Source of the DNA: Vitellaria paradoxa | Lineage: Eukaryota; Streptophyta; Magnoliopsida; Ericales; Sapotaceae | DNA length: 64,000 nucleotides | Assembly (NCBI GenBank): GCA_019916065.1 | Contig: CM034233.1 | Span: 4,467,501-4,531,500, forward strand | Direction: 5' to 3' | Part shown: positions 24,201 through 32,933 of the stretch, one piece after another | Layout: each line of letters starts with the position of its first letter | Numbering within the stretch: position 1 is the stretch's first letter | Program-made: the position numbers and the translations under genes | The notes under the pieces: model-generated | Seen by the model: the letters and a program-made list of their open reading frames with translations, nothing else | What the model was told of the DNA's origin: nothing | Database searches by the model: none

Positions 24201-27200
24201 ATGCAAGAACACGAGGTGTGTGGAACCTAGTCCAGTTGTTGGATTTTGGGTTGGAGGGTTCCAGTGATCTTGAATCAATGGTTGTACTGGAGCCTAGTCC
24301 AATTGCTTGTGTGAACCCAGTGGCTGAGAGATAGGGTGTAGATTTTTTGATGGGGATTGTGTTGGGCAATGTCATCAGGTGTCAGAATGGGTGCTTAGAA
24401 GACTTTGAAAATTCAGGAAGATATTGGGACTCGTGTGAAGATTTTGAAGAGGAGGTTTGACTCTTTGAAGCTGTTGAGCAAAGGTGGAGACAACTGTAGG
24501 AAGTCAGTCCTAAAAGTTCTAGTAAGGCAGTTCATAAGGCTTGAGAGAGTTGAAGTTGCTGGAATGCTCAGTTTACTATGAGAAAAGAATAAAGTGGGTT
24601 GTGGTGGGAAGCTCTGTTTGAAGGGGGGGGGGGGTAAATGACAACCAGTTCAGAATGCAATTAAAAAATTTGAGCGGTAAGGTGAGGGGGCTAAATGCAG
24701 GGGATAAACATTCCTCCATTAAAGCAATGAGAGAGTTGAAGTTGCTGGAATGCTCAGTTTACTATGAGAAAAGAATAAAGTGGGTTGTGGTGGGAAGCTC
24801 TGTTTGAAGAGGGGGGGGGGTAAATGACAACCAGTTCAGAATGCAATTAAAAAATTTGAGCGGTAAGGTGAGGGGCTAAATGCAGGGGATAAACATTCCT
24901 CCATTAAAGCAATGGTTAAGAAATAGTGCCTGAATGTGTTTTGCTTGCAAGAAATAAAGATCAAGGAAGGTGTGGTCGTGGCTGCCAAAGGGGTTTGGGG
25001 GAACAAATTTGTAGGTTGGTTGCATCTCCCTGTTGTGGGACTTTCACGGGAAATCTTAATTCTTTGGGACAAGAGATCTATTCAACTAGTGGGACATGAA
25101 TTGTGGTCGTTTTTGATTTCTGTCTTTTCAAAAGAATGGTGGACAATCTGAGTTGGTTGTTGAAAGGTGTCTACGGACCTGTCGGTACTCATGGCAAGAA
25201 AGAATTTTTGAAATAGTTATCAGCAGTGGCCTTCAGATGGGATTCTCCATTGTGTGTTTGAGGAGATTTTAATGTGACTTGATCCCCCAGTGAAAAGTTA
25301 GCAGGTCAAGGTATTGCTAAAATGATAAGGGCCTTCTGTGATTTGATTAATGAGCTGGAGCTAATTGATTTGCCATTTTTTTTTGGGGGGGGGGATACAC
25401 TTGGTCAAATGCTCAAAGCCACTCCAGGTTAGACAGGTTTTTGGTGTCCTCCTCTTGGGAGGATTTCTTTTTGGGGACACGACAGTTAATGCTCTCTAGA
25501 CCAGTTTTGGATCATTTTCCAATGTTATTGGATTGTGGTAGTTTTAGTTGGGAAAGAATCCCCTTCAGATTTGAAAATGTGGTTGAAAGCAAAGGGTTTC
25601 ATAGGGATGGTTAACACTTGGTTGAACCAATACCAAATGGTGGGAAGTCCTAGCTTTGTATGTGTAAAAAACTTAAAACCTTTGAGATTGGATTTGAAGA
25701 GGTGAAATTCTGAAGTTTTTGGTAGGGTTGATATTGAGGAGGTCGGTGTTTTGGAGGAGAGTCATCTGTTTAATTTGAAGGAAAGTGAGACAGGCCTCCT
25801 AAAGAAGATATATGTAGGAAAGAAACTTTAATGGAGGAATTTGACAAGTTAGATTTGATGGATGAGATTTGTTGGTGCCAGAAATCGACAGAACTGTGGT
25901 TAAAAGTTGGGGATGGAAACAATAAATTCTTTCACAAGATGGCCAATGCTCATAAAAGACTGAGTTGAATGTGCAAATTTGCACATTGGGGATAGGGTAT
26001 AGGATTCTGAAGAAGAGATAAGGGGGAATCAACTGTTATTACCAGAATTTGTTCTTGGAACATGAGGTTTACAGGCTGATAACTGATGGCCTTCCCTTGG
26101 ATACTATCAATAAGGAGGCTTGTGTGGCTTTGGAGGACAGGTTCTCAGATGAGGTGGTTTGGAGTGCTCTAAAAGATTTGAATGGAGACAAATCACCAGG
26201 TTCTGGTTGGTTTACCATGGCCTTATTTCTTCAGTGCTGGGATACAGTAAAAGGGAATATTATAGGGGCTAAAGATTATCCCAGTTGGAATCGTGGAAAA
26301 TATTGAACCTTTAGCGGCAATGATGGGGTATAAATTTGAAAGTCTCCTATCCTTTTATTTGGCCTTCCTCTAGGCACTCAGTTCAATCCAAAGAAGTCTG
26401 GGAGAGTGTGATCTATAGGTGTCAGAATAGACTAGCAGGATGGAAACAGAAATAAATGTCGTAGGAAGCTAGGTTCACTTTGTTTATAAGTGTACTCTCT
26501 AGTTTGCCAACATATTTTTTTTTTCGTCCCTGTTTACCATGCTTGATTTTCTGTGGGGCGGAATTGGGGAGAGCTCCAAGTATCATTTAGTGGATTGGAA
26601 GATTGTTTGCCTTCCTTTGTCGAAGGGATTGGAATAAAAAATATTAGAAAATGATGCTCTAATAGGTAAATAGTTATGGGGAGATGCGAAGGGAAGGGAA
26701 GCGGATGTAGAGGAGAGTGATGGTATCCAAATTTGGAGAGGATGGAGACTGCTAGAAGCGATAGTTCTCATGGGTCAAGCTTATGGAAGATTATAAGGGC
26801 TAGGTGGTTTGAGTTTGAGAAAAAATTGAGGTGGAAGGCAAGAATGGGGAAACAGATACAATTTTGGAAGTACAAGTGGAAGGAGGGAAAGCTAATGGAT
26901 TTGTTTCCTGATATCTATAATTTGGCTTATAACAAGGAGGCCTGTGTAGCATATTACAGTATTATTCAAGGCCAGGAGGAGGGATGGCACGTGAACTTAA
27001 AAGAGAAATTTGCAGGACTGGGAATTGACTAGCTTTACCTGGTTGATGGAGCTCTTATATGCCACTAGATTAGGAAATGGGGCAGACTCAATTTCATGGA
27101 AAGCTTCTAACAAGAGGAAGTTTGAAGTGCACTCTGTTTGTAAGAAGTTGGTTGGGGAAGGGGTGGTGGACTTTCCATGGTCTAAACTCTAAAGGTCTAG

Positions 27201-28951
27201 GTTGATGCCTAAAGTGGCCTTCTTTGTATGGCGCGTGATTAGAGGACAGATCCTAACCATTGATAACCTTCACCTTAGGGGGGCATGTGTTGATAAATAG
27301 ATGCAGATTATGTAAGAATCAGGAAGAATCCAGTGATTATTTGTTTATTCATTGCCAGTGGACTATGGAGCTTTAGGGTTTGTTGCTTTTTGGTTTCAGG
27401 GCAAGTGGATTTTCCCTAGAGACACCATGAGTTTTTTCTTATCTTGGTGGGGTTACAAGATGAACACTGACAACAAAATTGGCGTGGAATTTGGAACCTT
27501 CATGCATTTTATTTTTTCTTCTAATATACTATAGGTTTTGCTTTTCGCCCAAAAAAAAAGAAATATACAAAAAGTTAAACAAGCTGAACTTAATCTTTAT
27601 AGGAACTTAACTAGATTATTAAGATAAAATGAGTTGGCTCAACTCGATTCAACTCATTTGCACTCCCTCCAAACAGCATATTAGATTCTACAATCTCTAA
27701 AATAAAAAAGAGCAAAAAAAGGGGGGGGGGGAGAATAAAGGATTAATAGATATAGGTTTATGTTATTTTCGTCTGATTATTTGACAATTTTTTCCCTTCC
27801 TAATTACAATGTGTTTTGTGTATGTTTAAATGATGGATGCGAGTTAACATCTCGGAATGCTCCAACTCGTTAAATGTTGTTTGAATTCGGGTCTAAACCC
27901 ATTATAGTTTTAAAAGATCTCTTACTAGGTTGAGGGAACTGGTGCTATAGAATTTTTAAGTTCTCCTTCACCATCCGCTGTATGACAGGTGAACGGATCC
28001 TTGCTATTGTTAAAGCTTTGCCAATTCCTACTAGTCTCACTGAAACAGGGCATCACCTGCCCTCAAACAGTTGGGTGCTACAATCACCCCCTTTTAAGCA
28101 CATGCCCTCACATGGCCCAGGCCAAGTATAGGCTCTTGCTCTGATATGATCTATAACATCTTCACCCATTCTGTCCCATAAATTATTGTTCACTTTTAGG
28201 CCTAAATCCATCACGGTTTTAAAAAAACATATTGCTAGGTGGAGAGAACCCGGTTCTTATCATTCAACATGGGATATGTGAATGACCTCGCCAATTTTGA
28301 AGCTTGCCTCAGTCTCGTCAAAATGGGATTCTATCCACTCTCGAGCACTTGGGTACTATAATCTACCAATTCCTCCCCTTATGTGCTACAACCTATGGTC
28401 TAAGCCAATCACAATTTCAAGGTGTTTCTTACTTGGTGGAGAGAGAATCCGTTGTTAAAGATTTCTCAAGATCTCCCTACTATCCAATGTGGGACAGGGG
28501 AATAGCTCCCTTACCACTACTGAAGCTCATTGAATCCAAACTTCAGCAGCCTCAAGCAGCTGGTTACAATACAATGTGATTTAAAAAAATGAAACAAGAA
28601 TAATGGGATACATTTAGATGAGCGTCTGATATGTGTTGTGCGAGTATCCAATATGCATGGGAGCTTATATTTTTATTATGAGCTATAATGGAATATTAAA
28701 TCCAGGGATTTATTCCTGAAGATTCTCTCCAAATGTTCTTGATGTTCCCTAGTATTCTGCAATATGAAAGAGGAAAACATATGCATTTTTAATACGGATG
28801 TATTCTTTTTTTGTGGGTACTCATTATTCTCTTTGTTAATAATTGGATGTTCTAGAGCCCTTATGTTGAGGCTCCCCAATTTGCCGGTGCCCAATTTAGC
28901 TGTAACTTCCCAATGCCAACAGCACCACCGGGTGCACAGAGACACCCATAA
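10301..28951 (+). CDS. ATJ10: DnaJ chaperone with DnaJ-X domain (ATJ10-like), 10 exons, 392 aa
   Basis: Exons: 10301-10387, 13197-13256, 13679-13761, 13918-14077, 14720-14849, 16512-16670, 18313-18491, 18594-18674, 18769-18912 and 28856-28951 (stop TAA). They total 1,179 nt with consistent phase. The J domain covers about residues 5-70 and starts [12 protein letters not shown]. The HPD triad that stimulates Hsp70 ATPase is at residues 34-36, at the start of exon 2. A charged DnaJ-X region follows ([19 protein letters not shown], later [18 protein letters not shown]). The tail encoded by exon 10 ends [14 protein letters not shown], as in this family. Intron 2 uses a GC donor. Introns 1, 5, 6 and 9 carry repeats, and intron 9 is 9,943 bp. 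The Arabidopsis relative I recall is At1g76700. Membrane or Hsp70 partners cannot be read from sequence. Confidence 0.93.
11402..11444. repeat. GA microsatellite in DnaJ intron 1
   Basis: About 21 uninterrupted GA dinucleotides, followed by an imperfect gagata extension. Confidence 0.9.
12133..12432 (+). pseudogene. Unidentified protein-like open frame in DnaJ intron 1
   Basis: A stop-free frame of 100 codons begins after a TGA at about 12130 and stops being protein-like at the poly-T at 12435. Internal segments such as [32 protein letters not shown] and [19 protein letters not shown] have balanced, charged composition unlike random AT-rich DNA. No start, splice context or family was recognised. 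It could be a captured gene fragment or part of a transposon. Confidence 0.3.
12433..12900 (-). mobile_element. Probable LINE 3' end remnant, reversed
   Basis: On the minus strand the sequence reads ccttgatgcctttattaat, then aaattctgaatatttatttat and a poly-A. This matches the style of the LINE tails at 55810 and 55980 on the plus strand. No reverse-transcriptase motif was found in the adjoining bases, so the right limit is a guess. Confidence 0.35.
15150..15545 (-). mobile_element. LINE reverse-transcriptase fragment in DnaJ intron 5
   Basis: On the minus strand the frame around 15520-15470 reads [15 protein letters not shown], the first catalytic-Asp motif of LINE reverse transcriptases. 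Farther along, in shifted frames, come a version of the RQGDPLSP region and LFILVMDAL. Stops and frameshifts mark it as dead. It is in opposite orientation to its host gene. Confidence 0.65.
16905..17325. repeat. Tandem repeat, about 140-bp unit, three copies, DnaJ intron 6
   Basis: Each unit has tctcaatctcaaatgtgcac, a T-rich run of variable length, then acctgacatttcagtgtct, a gcaggcagg block, a gggtgctttcttcttgtgg-like block and a gggccataaa end. A partial unit may precede at about 16740. Confidence 0.75.
18005..18150 (-). mobile_element. Possible tRNA-derived SINE fragment in DnaJ intron 6
   Basis: Read on the minus strand, the block contains ggcagttggtccaattggta, then ccaggttgaaactctgg (B-box-like), and ends at an A-rich tail (T-rich at 18008-18028 on the plus strand). 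Target duplications were not seen. Confidence 0.35.
19023..19190 (+). repeat. 5' LTR of the copia element
   Basis: 168 bp, TGTTAAT at the start and CA at the end. It differs from the 3' LTR at about 13 positions counted by eye, mostly transitions. Confidence 0.95.
19800..20780 (+). pseudogene. copia gag remnant
   Basis: Frames around 19700-20780 are broken by stops. The frame at about 20522-20600 gives a zinc knuckle with Cys, Cys, His and Cys spaced CX2CX4HX4C (from [10 protein letters not shown]), the nucleic-acid-binding site of Gag. It precedes a DFGA sequence near 20815 that could be the damaged protease active site. Confidence 0.65.
21093..21983 (+). pseudogene. copia integrase domain
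   Basis: This 296-codon open stretch starts in the GAG-pre-integrase zinc region ([11 protein letters not shown]) and continues [21 protein letters not shown] and QNGVAERKN. These carry the three acidic catalytic positions (Asp, Asp, Glu). About 15 residues usually present between HSDN and the [10 protein letters not shown] motif are missing, probably an in-frame deletion. A downstream chromodomain-like tail is absent, as expected for copia. Confidence 0.8.
22600..22956 (+). pseudogene. copia reverse-transcriptase remnant
   Basis: The frame reads [15 protein letters not shown], then [14 protein letters not shown], and later [13 protein letters not shown]. The family's catalytic YVDD is changed to YVVD, which removes one metal-binding Asp. 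The upstream half (22330-22600) is broken by stops. Confidence 0.8.
23212..23753 (+). pseudogene. copia RNase H remnant
   Basis: The frame gives [19 protein letters not shown], then [18 protein letters not shown] and a C-terminal [13 protein letters not shown] segment with a stop between. These are the Asp, Glu and Asp/His motifs of copia RNase H. The polypurine tract follows directly. Confidence 0.8.
23761..23928 (+). repeat. 3' LTR of the copia element
   Basis: 168 bp, the same length as the 5' LTR, and followed by the CCATC duplication. Confidence 0.95.
24200..27560 (+). mobile_element. Decayed L1-type LINE in DnaJ intron 9
   Basis: Endonuclease motifs occur in order across shifted frames: [10 protein letters not shown] near 24945, GDFN near 25262, SRLDRFL near 25430 and DHFP near 25510. 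A linker typical of plant LINEs ([20 protein letters not shown]) spans about 25899-25960. The start of reverse transcriptase ([11 protein letters not shown]) is near 26180. Large parts of its catalytic core are deleted, then the C-terminal RLAGWKQK and the zf-RVT region ([15 protein letters not shown]) near 27255 follow. It ends in a short poly-A at 27551-27559. Multiple stops show it is dead. The 5' limit is uncertain and no flanking duplication was found. Confidence 0.8.
24543..24913. repeat. Near-identical tandem duplication of 186 bp inside the LINE
   Basis: Copy 1 is 24543-24728 and copy 2 is 24729-24913. They begin gagagagttgaagttgctgg and end attaaagcaat. The only differences seen are in two G runs and one A/G position. 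Confidence 0.9.
27890..28575. repeat. Three diverged copies of an intergenic repeat
   Basis: Copies start near 27890, 28200 and 28400. Each carries an aatccatcacggtttt-like block, then cttactaggtggagagaa, then ctatccaatgtgggacagg and a taccactactgaagct-like segment. They lie between the LINE and the last DnaJ exon. Confidence 0.65.
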
Positions 28952-29345
28952 ATATGCAGGAGGGAGAATCGCCTTTTACAGCGTGGACCAGTTGGCAGTG
29001 TGCTTGTATGGGCAGTTCATGGACACGAGGAGGGGGGGGGGGGTATTGAGGCAGGCCTTTGTATTTGTTGCAATTTGTTTGTATTGGGTACATAAATATG
29101 AACTGTTGTGAGAGAGGAGAGCTGTAGTCTTGTATATGTTTCCTTTCACCATCAGTAATTGGCTGCATGAGATAAGAGCTACCCTGTAATTTGAATGTTT
29201 TACCTGGTGTCTTCTCAATTGTAATTTGAATGTTGCATTTATTGTGCCGATGCCCTCGCAGTTTCACTTTTGCAGTTGTACGTTTACGATGGAGTACACT
29301 TTACGTCTCCTTTCATTAAGTGAAGATTAAAGAATGGAATATCAT
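28952..29345 (+). other. 3' UTR and end of the DnaJ gene
   Basis: Balanced composition continues for about 390 bp after the TAA and ends in an attaaagaatgg-type region at about 29327, a possible polyadenylation signal, before AT-rich spacer begins. It contains a G run at about 29031-29042. Confidence 0.45.
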
Positions 29346-29529
29346 ACACAATGCTGTGCTTTACTTCATCCTTTTTTAAAGTATGGCGATTAATTTTAGG
29401 GTTAAAATCACATGGATTCCCCAAGTCTTTCAACAATTCCCGCCGTGAAAGTGGGCACTTGTTCCTTCAGGTGTATGACCCATGCAGTCAAAGCCATTTG
29501 CAATGTGGTGACCAGTCGGTGCGTTAGAT

Positions 29530-29652
29530 TTGTTAAAAATTATTGAAAAATTTTAAAAATCTTTAAAAGTTATTCATTTTTTATTTTACTGCATGAATTA
29601 TGAATTCACAAATTATTTCATTTTATTTTATTTTTTGTTACTAAAAACGCAC
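29530..29652 (-). repeat. Dispersed repeat family copy, reversed
   Basis: Ends in ttttttgttactaaaaacgc. Its reverse complement gives the gcgtttttagtaacaaaaa start and gaattcataattcatgcagt core shared with the other copies. Confidence 0.55.
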
Positions 29653-32600
29653 TCTGAATTTGTTAAATTACTAATGTAATATCGAGCTTCAAAAAAAATC
29701 TTAATAAAAAAAATGCTGAAGGTAAATACAGTGGACCATCTCTCTCTCTCTCTCTCTCTCTCTTTCTAATTTTTGAAGGCAGTGACGGAGTCATCAGTAA
29801 GGGTTTAAATGTGAAATTATTAAAATACCCGTGGTGTTTTAGTCTTATTATAAAATTAATATTAATTCAAATTCTTTTAAAAAATAAATTGACATTAACT
29901 CAAAATTTTTAAATATAAAAAGGTTTACACAAATTAAATCTGGACATTTTTTGTGGGAATAAGGTGCATTCTCCTGCACTGTTAAATACTTTTGTGAATA
30001 ATATCAATAAATACAATGTGTAATGTAATAAGTTTTATAAATAAAAATTTACAATAGTAATTATATTTTTTTTCTGTAACATAAAACATCTCTAGTAAGT
30101 TTCGGGTCTTGTTTAGAGGCCCTACTATAAAATAGTTTATTCTATTCAAATATTTTATTAAATTAAAATTAGTTACTACTAAAATAATAATTTTGGTTTT
30201 ATTAAATTAAAATTATTAAAAATAAATAATTACTTATTAAATTGTTTATGTTATTCAAATACTTTATTAAATTAAAATTTTTTTATAAATATAATTTATT
30301 ATTGAATGATGTATTTTATTAATATAACTTACTAAAATTAATTATTAATTAAGTAAATACTAATTTATAATTAAGATGATTTATTTTATTAAAATATTTT
30401 AATTAAATTATATATTATAAGAAAAATAACAATTATGAAATTCATTTTTATTAATATAAAAACAAATATATTTATTAAAACGAATGATAATTTATTATTA
30501 TTAAAATTAAATTAATTAATTTCAAAATAATAATTTATTATTAAAAGAAATAATAAATAATTTATTAAAATAAATAATAATTTTTAATGAAAAATATTTT
30601 ATTGAGGGAATATTTTATATAAATTAATTATTATTTTAAACCAACCATAATTAAGATATACAAATGAATTGTTACACTTTTCCAAACTCAATATAATTAT
30701 TACAGGTTAAAGTTTACATTTATTATCCAAACGTAGTTAGAAATAATAAATTACTCTTATGACTGTTGCAGTTACTGATGTGAAATGTATGTTTATAATC
30801 TTTTGCACCCATTTTTTTTTTTTTACCTCCAATCCAAACGATTCCTAAAAGGTGAAAGAAATTTCTTTATTTATTTCTTTTATATAATTGTGGTAACACC
30901 ATCTAACATACCATTTAAAAAAAAAAAAGACAAAAATTAACAAAAACATCGTGATATCATATATGCATGATAAGATTGATCTGACCGTATAGCCTAGCAG
31001 AGATGGCAAAAGGCATAGCACATGCTTTGGTTTTATTCATGTAAAAATTGCACTTAATTTTCTTTTTTTTAGTCTTTATTTGAGTAAAATCACTAAATAT
31101 TTTGCGTAAGTAAAAATTTGGAGCGTCACATCATCGAGATAATTTAGTTATTTTGCTTATTTGATCATTTTTATCTTATTAAAACACTATTTAGAACAAA
31201 TGAAAGACAAATAAGAATGAAAAGAAAGTTAATGGGTAGAAGTACGAAAGATTGTGAACTAGTATTAATTTTTCTTTAGTTGGTTCCATATAAGGAAAAA
31301 TGATAAGAAGAAAATATTTGTTTATTTAAAAATAAGAAAAAGTAGGATTGAATAAAGAAAATAAAAATGATAAAAAAATTTTTAACTCTTTTTTCTATTA
31401 CCTTATCTTTGTGCCTATTTTTTCCTTCTTGCCAATTTTGGAAACTTAAAAATAAATGGAGAAAATATTTATCTTTCATTCACTCCTATTTCACTTGCAC
31501 CCAATTATCCAAACAGAACCTAGGTTTAAAATATATCAGGCTTGGGAATTAACATCACTCCTGATATTAGTTATGTCAAATCAGATTATGAATTGTCGGA
31601 TTAAAATCAGATGATTCACAGTAAAAGTAAATTTAAAAAAATTTTAAATTTTCACTTAAAATTTTTATACTTGCGAGTTGTTTGGACGCACCAAAAAATT
31701 GCAATTTTGCACCTTTTTTTTTTTTTTACCCATGACACTTTAGTTGATAGTTGAGTATTTGGTAAAAATTTATAAAAATTTAAAAAGATTGGTAAAAGTT
31801 AAAATAAAATTAAAGAAAGATAATAAAAGTTAGAGAAGATTGGTAAAACTTAGAGAAAGATAGTAAATGTTAATTTTGTGTTTAATGGAGAAAATTCGAA
31901 CAAGTTAAGAGAAAATTAGTAAAACTTTTTTTTTTTTGGTCGGTAAGCCAAATGAAACCTAATTTCTATTAGGAATTAGGGTAGAAAAGAATTGTGCTAT
32001 TCGCGAGTTATTGGAGCTCGGCTTAAAAAAAGTTTAAATCGAACTTACTTTGTAATTAAAATAAACTCGAATTAAGTTTAACTTACATTTTATTTAGATT
32101 CGAACTTAACCTAGAGTTTGGAGAAGTTTAACTCAAAAATTTGCGAGTTGATTTGATAAAATAATATATATTTTATAATACTTATGTATTTTTAATAATA
32201 TTTTTATTATATATTTATTTACAATATTTTATTTTTGATATTTTAAACTAATATAACGTTCTTTTGATTTAATCAAATTATTTACGAGATAATCTTGGGT
32301 CCATTTTTTTTTTTTTTTTTGAGTCGAGTTTAGATTTATATAAAAATTCAAACTAAGCTCGGCAAGTAAAACTCGACCTGTTTCTACTGTTGGTAAAAAC
32401 TATTTGATTTCGATCAGACTATTAATTTTGATCGGACGGCTTAAATTTCCACTACGAGGAATAAAATGTTGATAGAATAATGTTAGCCAACCTTCATTTA
32501 AATCGAATACGTGTTAATTTCCACGCGCTGACCGTTTCGGCGCAAGGGTTTTTTGACCGGTGAGAATTGGGGATGACCCGACGAGTAGGAAAGAGAAAAT
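29653..32600. other. AT-rich spacer between the DnaJ and transporter genes
   Basis: No gene seen. It contains a CT tract at about 29742-29764, nearly pure A/T at 30120-30640, and at about 31990-32390 a diverged repeat with gagctcgg/ctcgg words at both ends. Confidence 0.5.
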
Positions 32601-32605
32601 GTCCA

Positions 32606-32611
32606 TATAAA
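32606..32611 (+). promoter_or_regulatory. Probable TATA box of the transporter gene
   Basis: TATAAA in the context gtccatataaacgg, about 328 bp before the start codon. Composition rises in GC right after it. No upstream ATG occurs between about 32640 and the start codon. Confidence 0.5.
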
Positions 32612-32933
32612 CGGAAGTGGGAAGGCTTGGGAGTGTGAGAGACGGGGAGAGAGTGAAAAATCAAAACGTTCGATTCAGACCAAAACCATTAGGCACCTCC
32701 CACCTCCCACCGACACCAGATAAGGAATCCGGATCTTCGACCTCCGTCGTATACTCTCTACAGGACAAAAGACAACCAAGAAACGGATAGGATCATCATT
32801 ATCATCATCATCATCTTTAGATCAGATCTTCTTCTTCTCTCACTTTCTGAGATCCGTCTCTACGGGGCAGATCGGTTCCGTTACCGCTACCAGTGTGAGA
32901 GAAGAGAAGATTGGAAATCCGAGGGAAGAAGAA

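Larger units (their letters stand above)
18913..28855 (+). other. DnaJ intron 9 (9,943 bp), host of copia and LINE elements
   Basis: The donor is CAG|gtacct after the GLQ codons and the acceptor is ttctag before AGCCCTTATG, both in phase 0. The intron holds a complete-length Ty1/copia element (19023-23928), a decayed LINE (about 24200-27560) and a three-copy repeat (27890-28575). The small terminal exon still carries the family-typical C-terminus, which shows the intron is spanned rather than the gene being cut. Confidence 0.85.

Noticed and set aside
29031..29042. Long G run in the DnaJ 3' UTR, considered as a quadruplex
   Set aside because: A single uninterrupted homopolymer without separate G tracts. 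It is equally likely sequencing or slippage variation.
28896..29267. 123-codon minus-strand frame opposite the last DnaJ exon and 3' UTR
   Set aside because: Overlaps a supported exon on the other strand and shows no domain.
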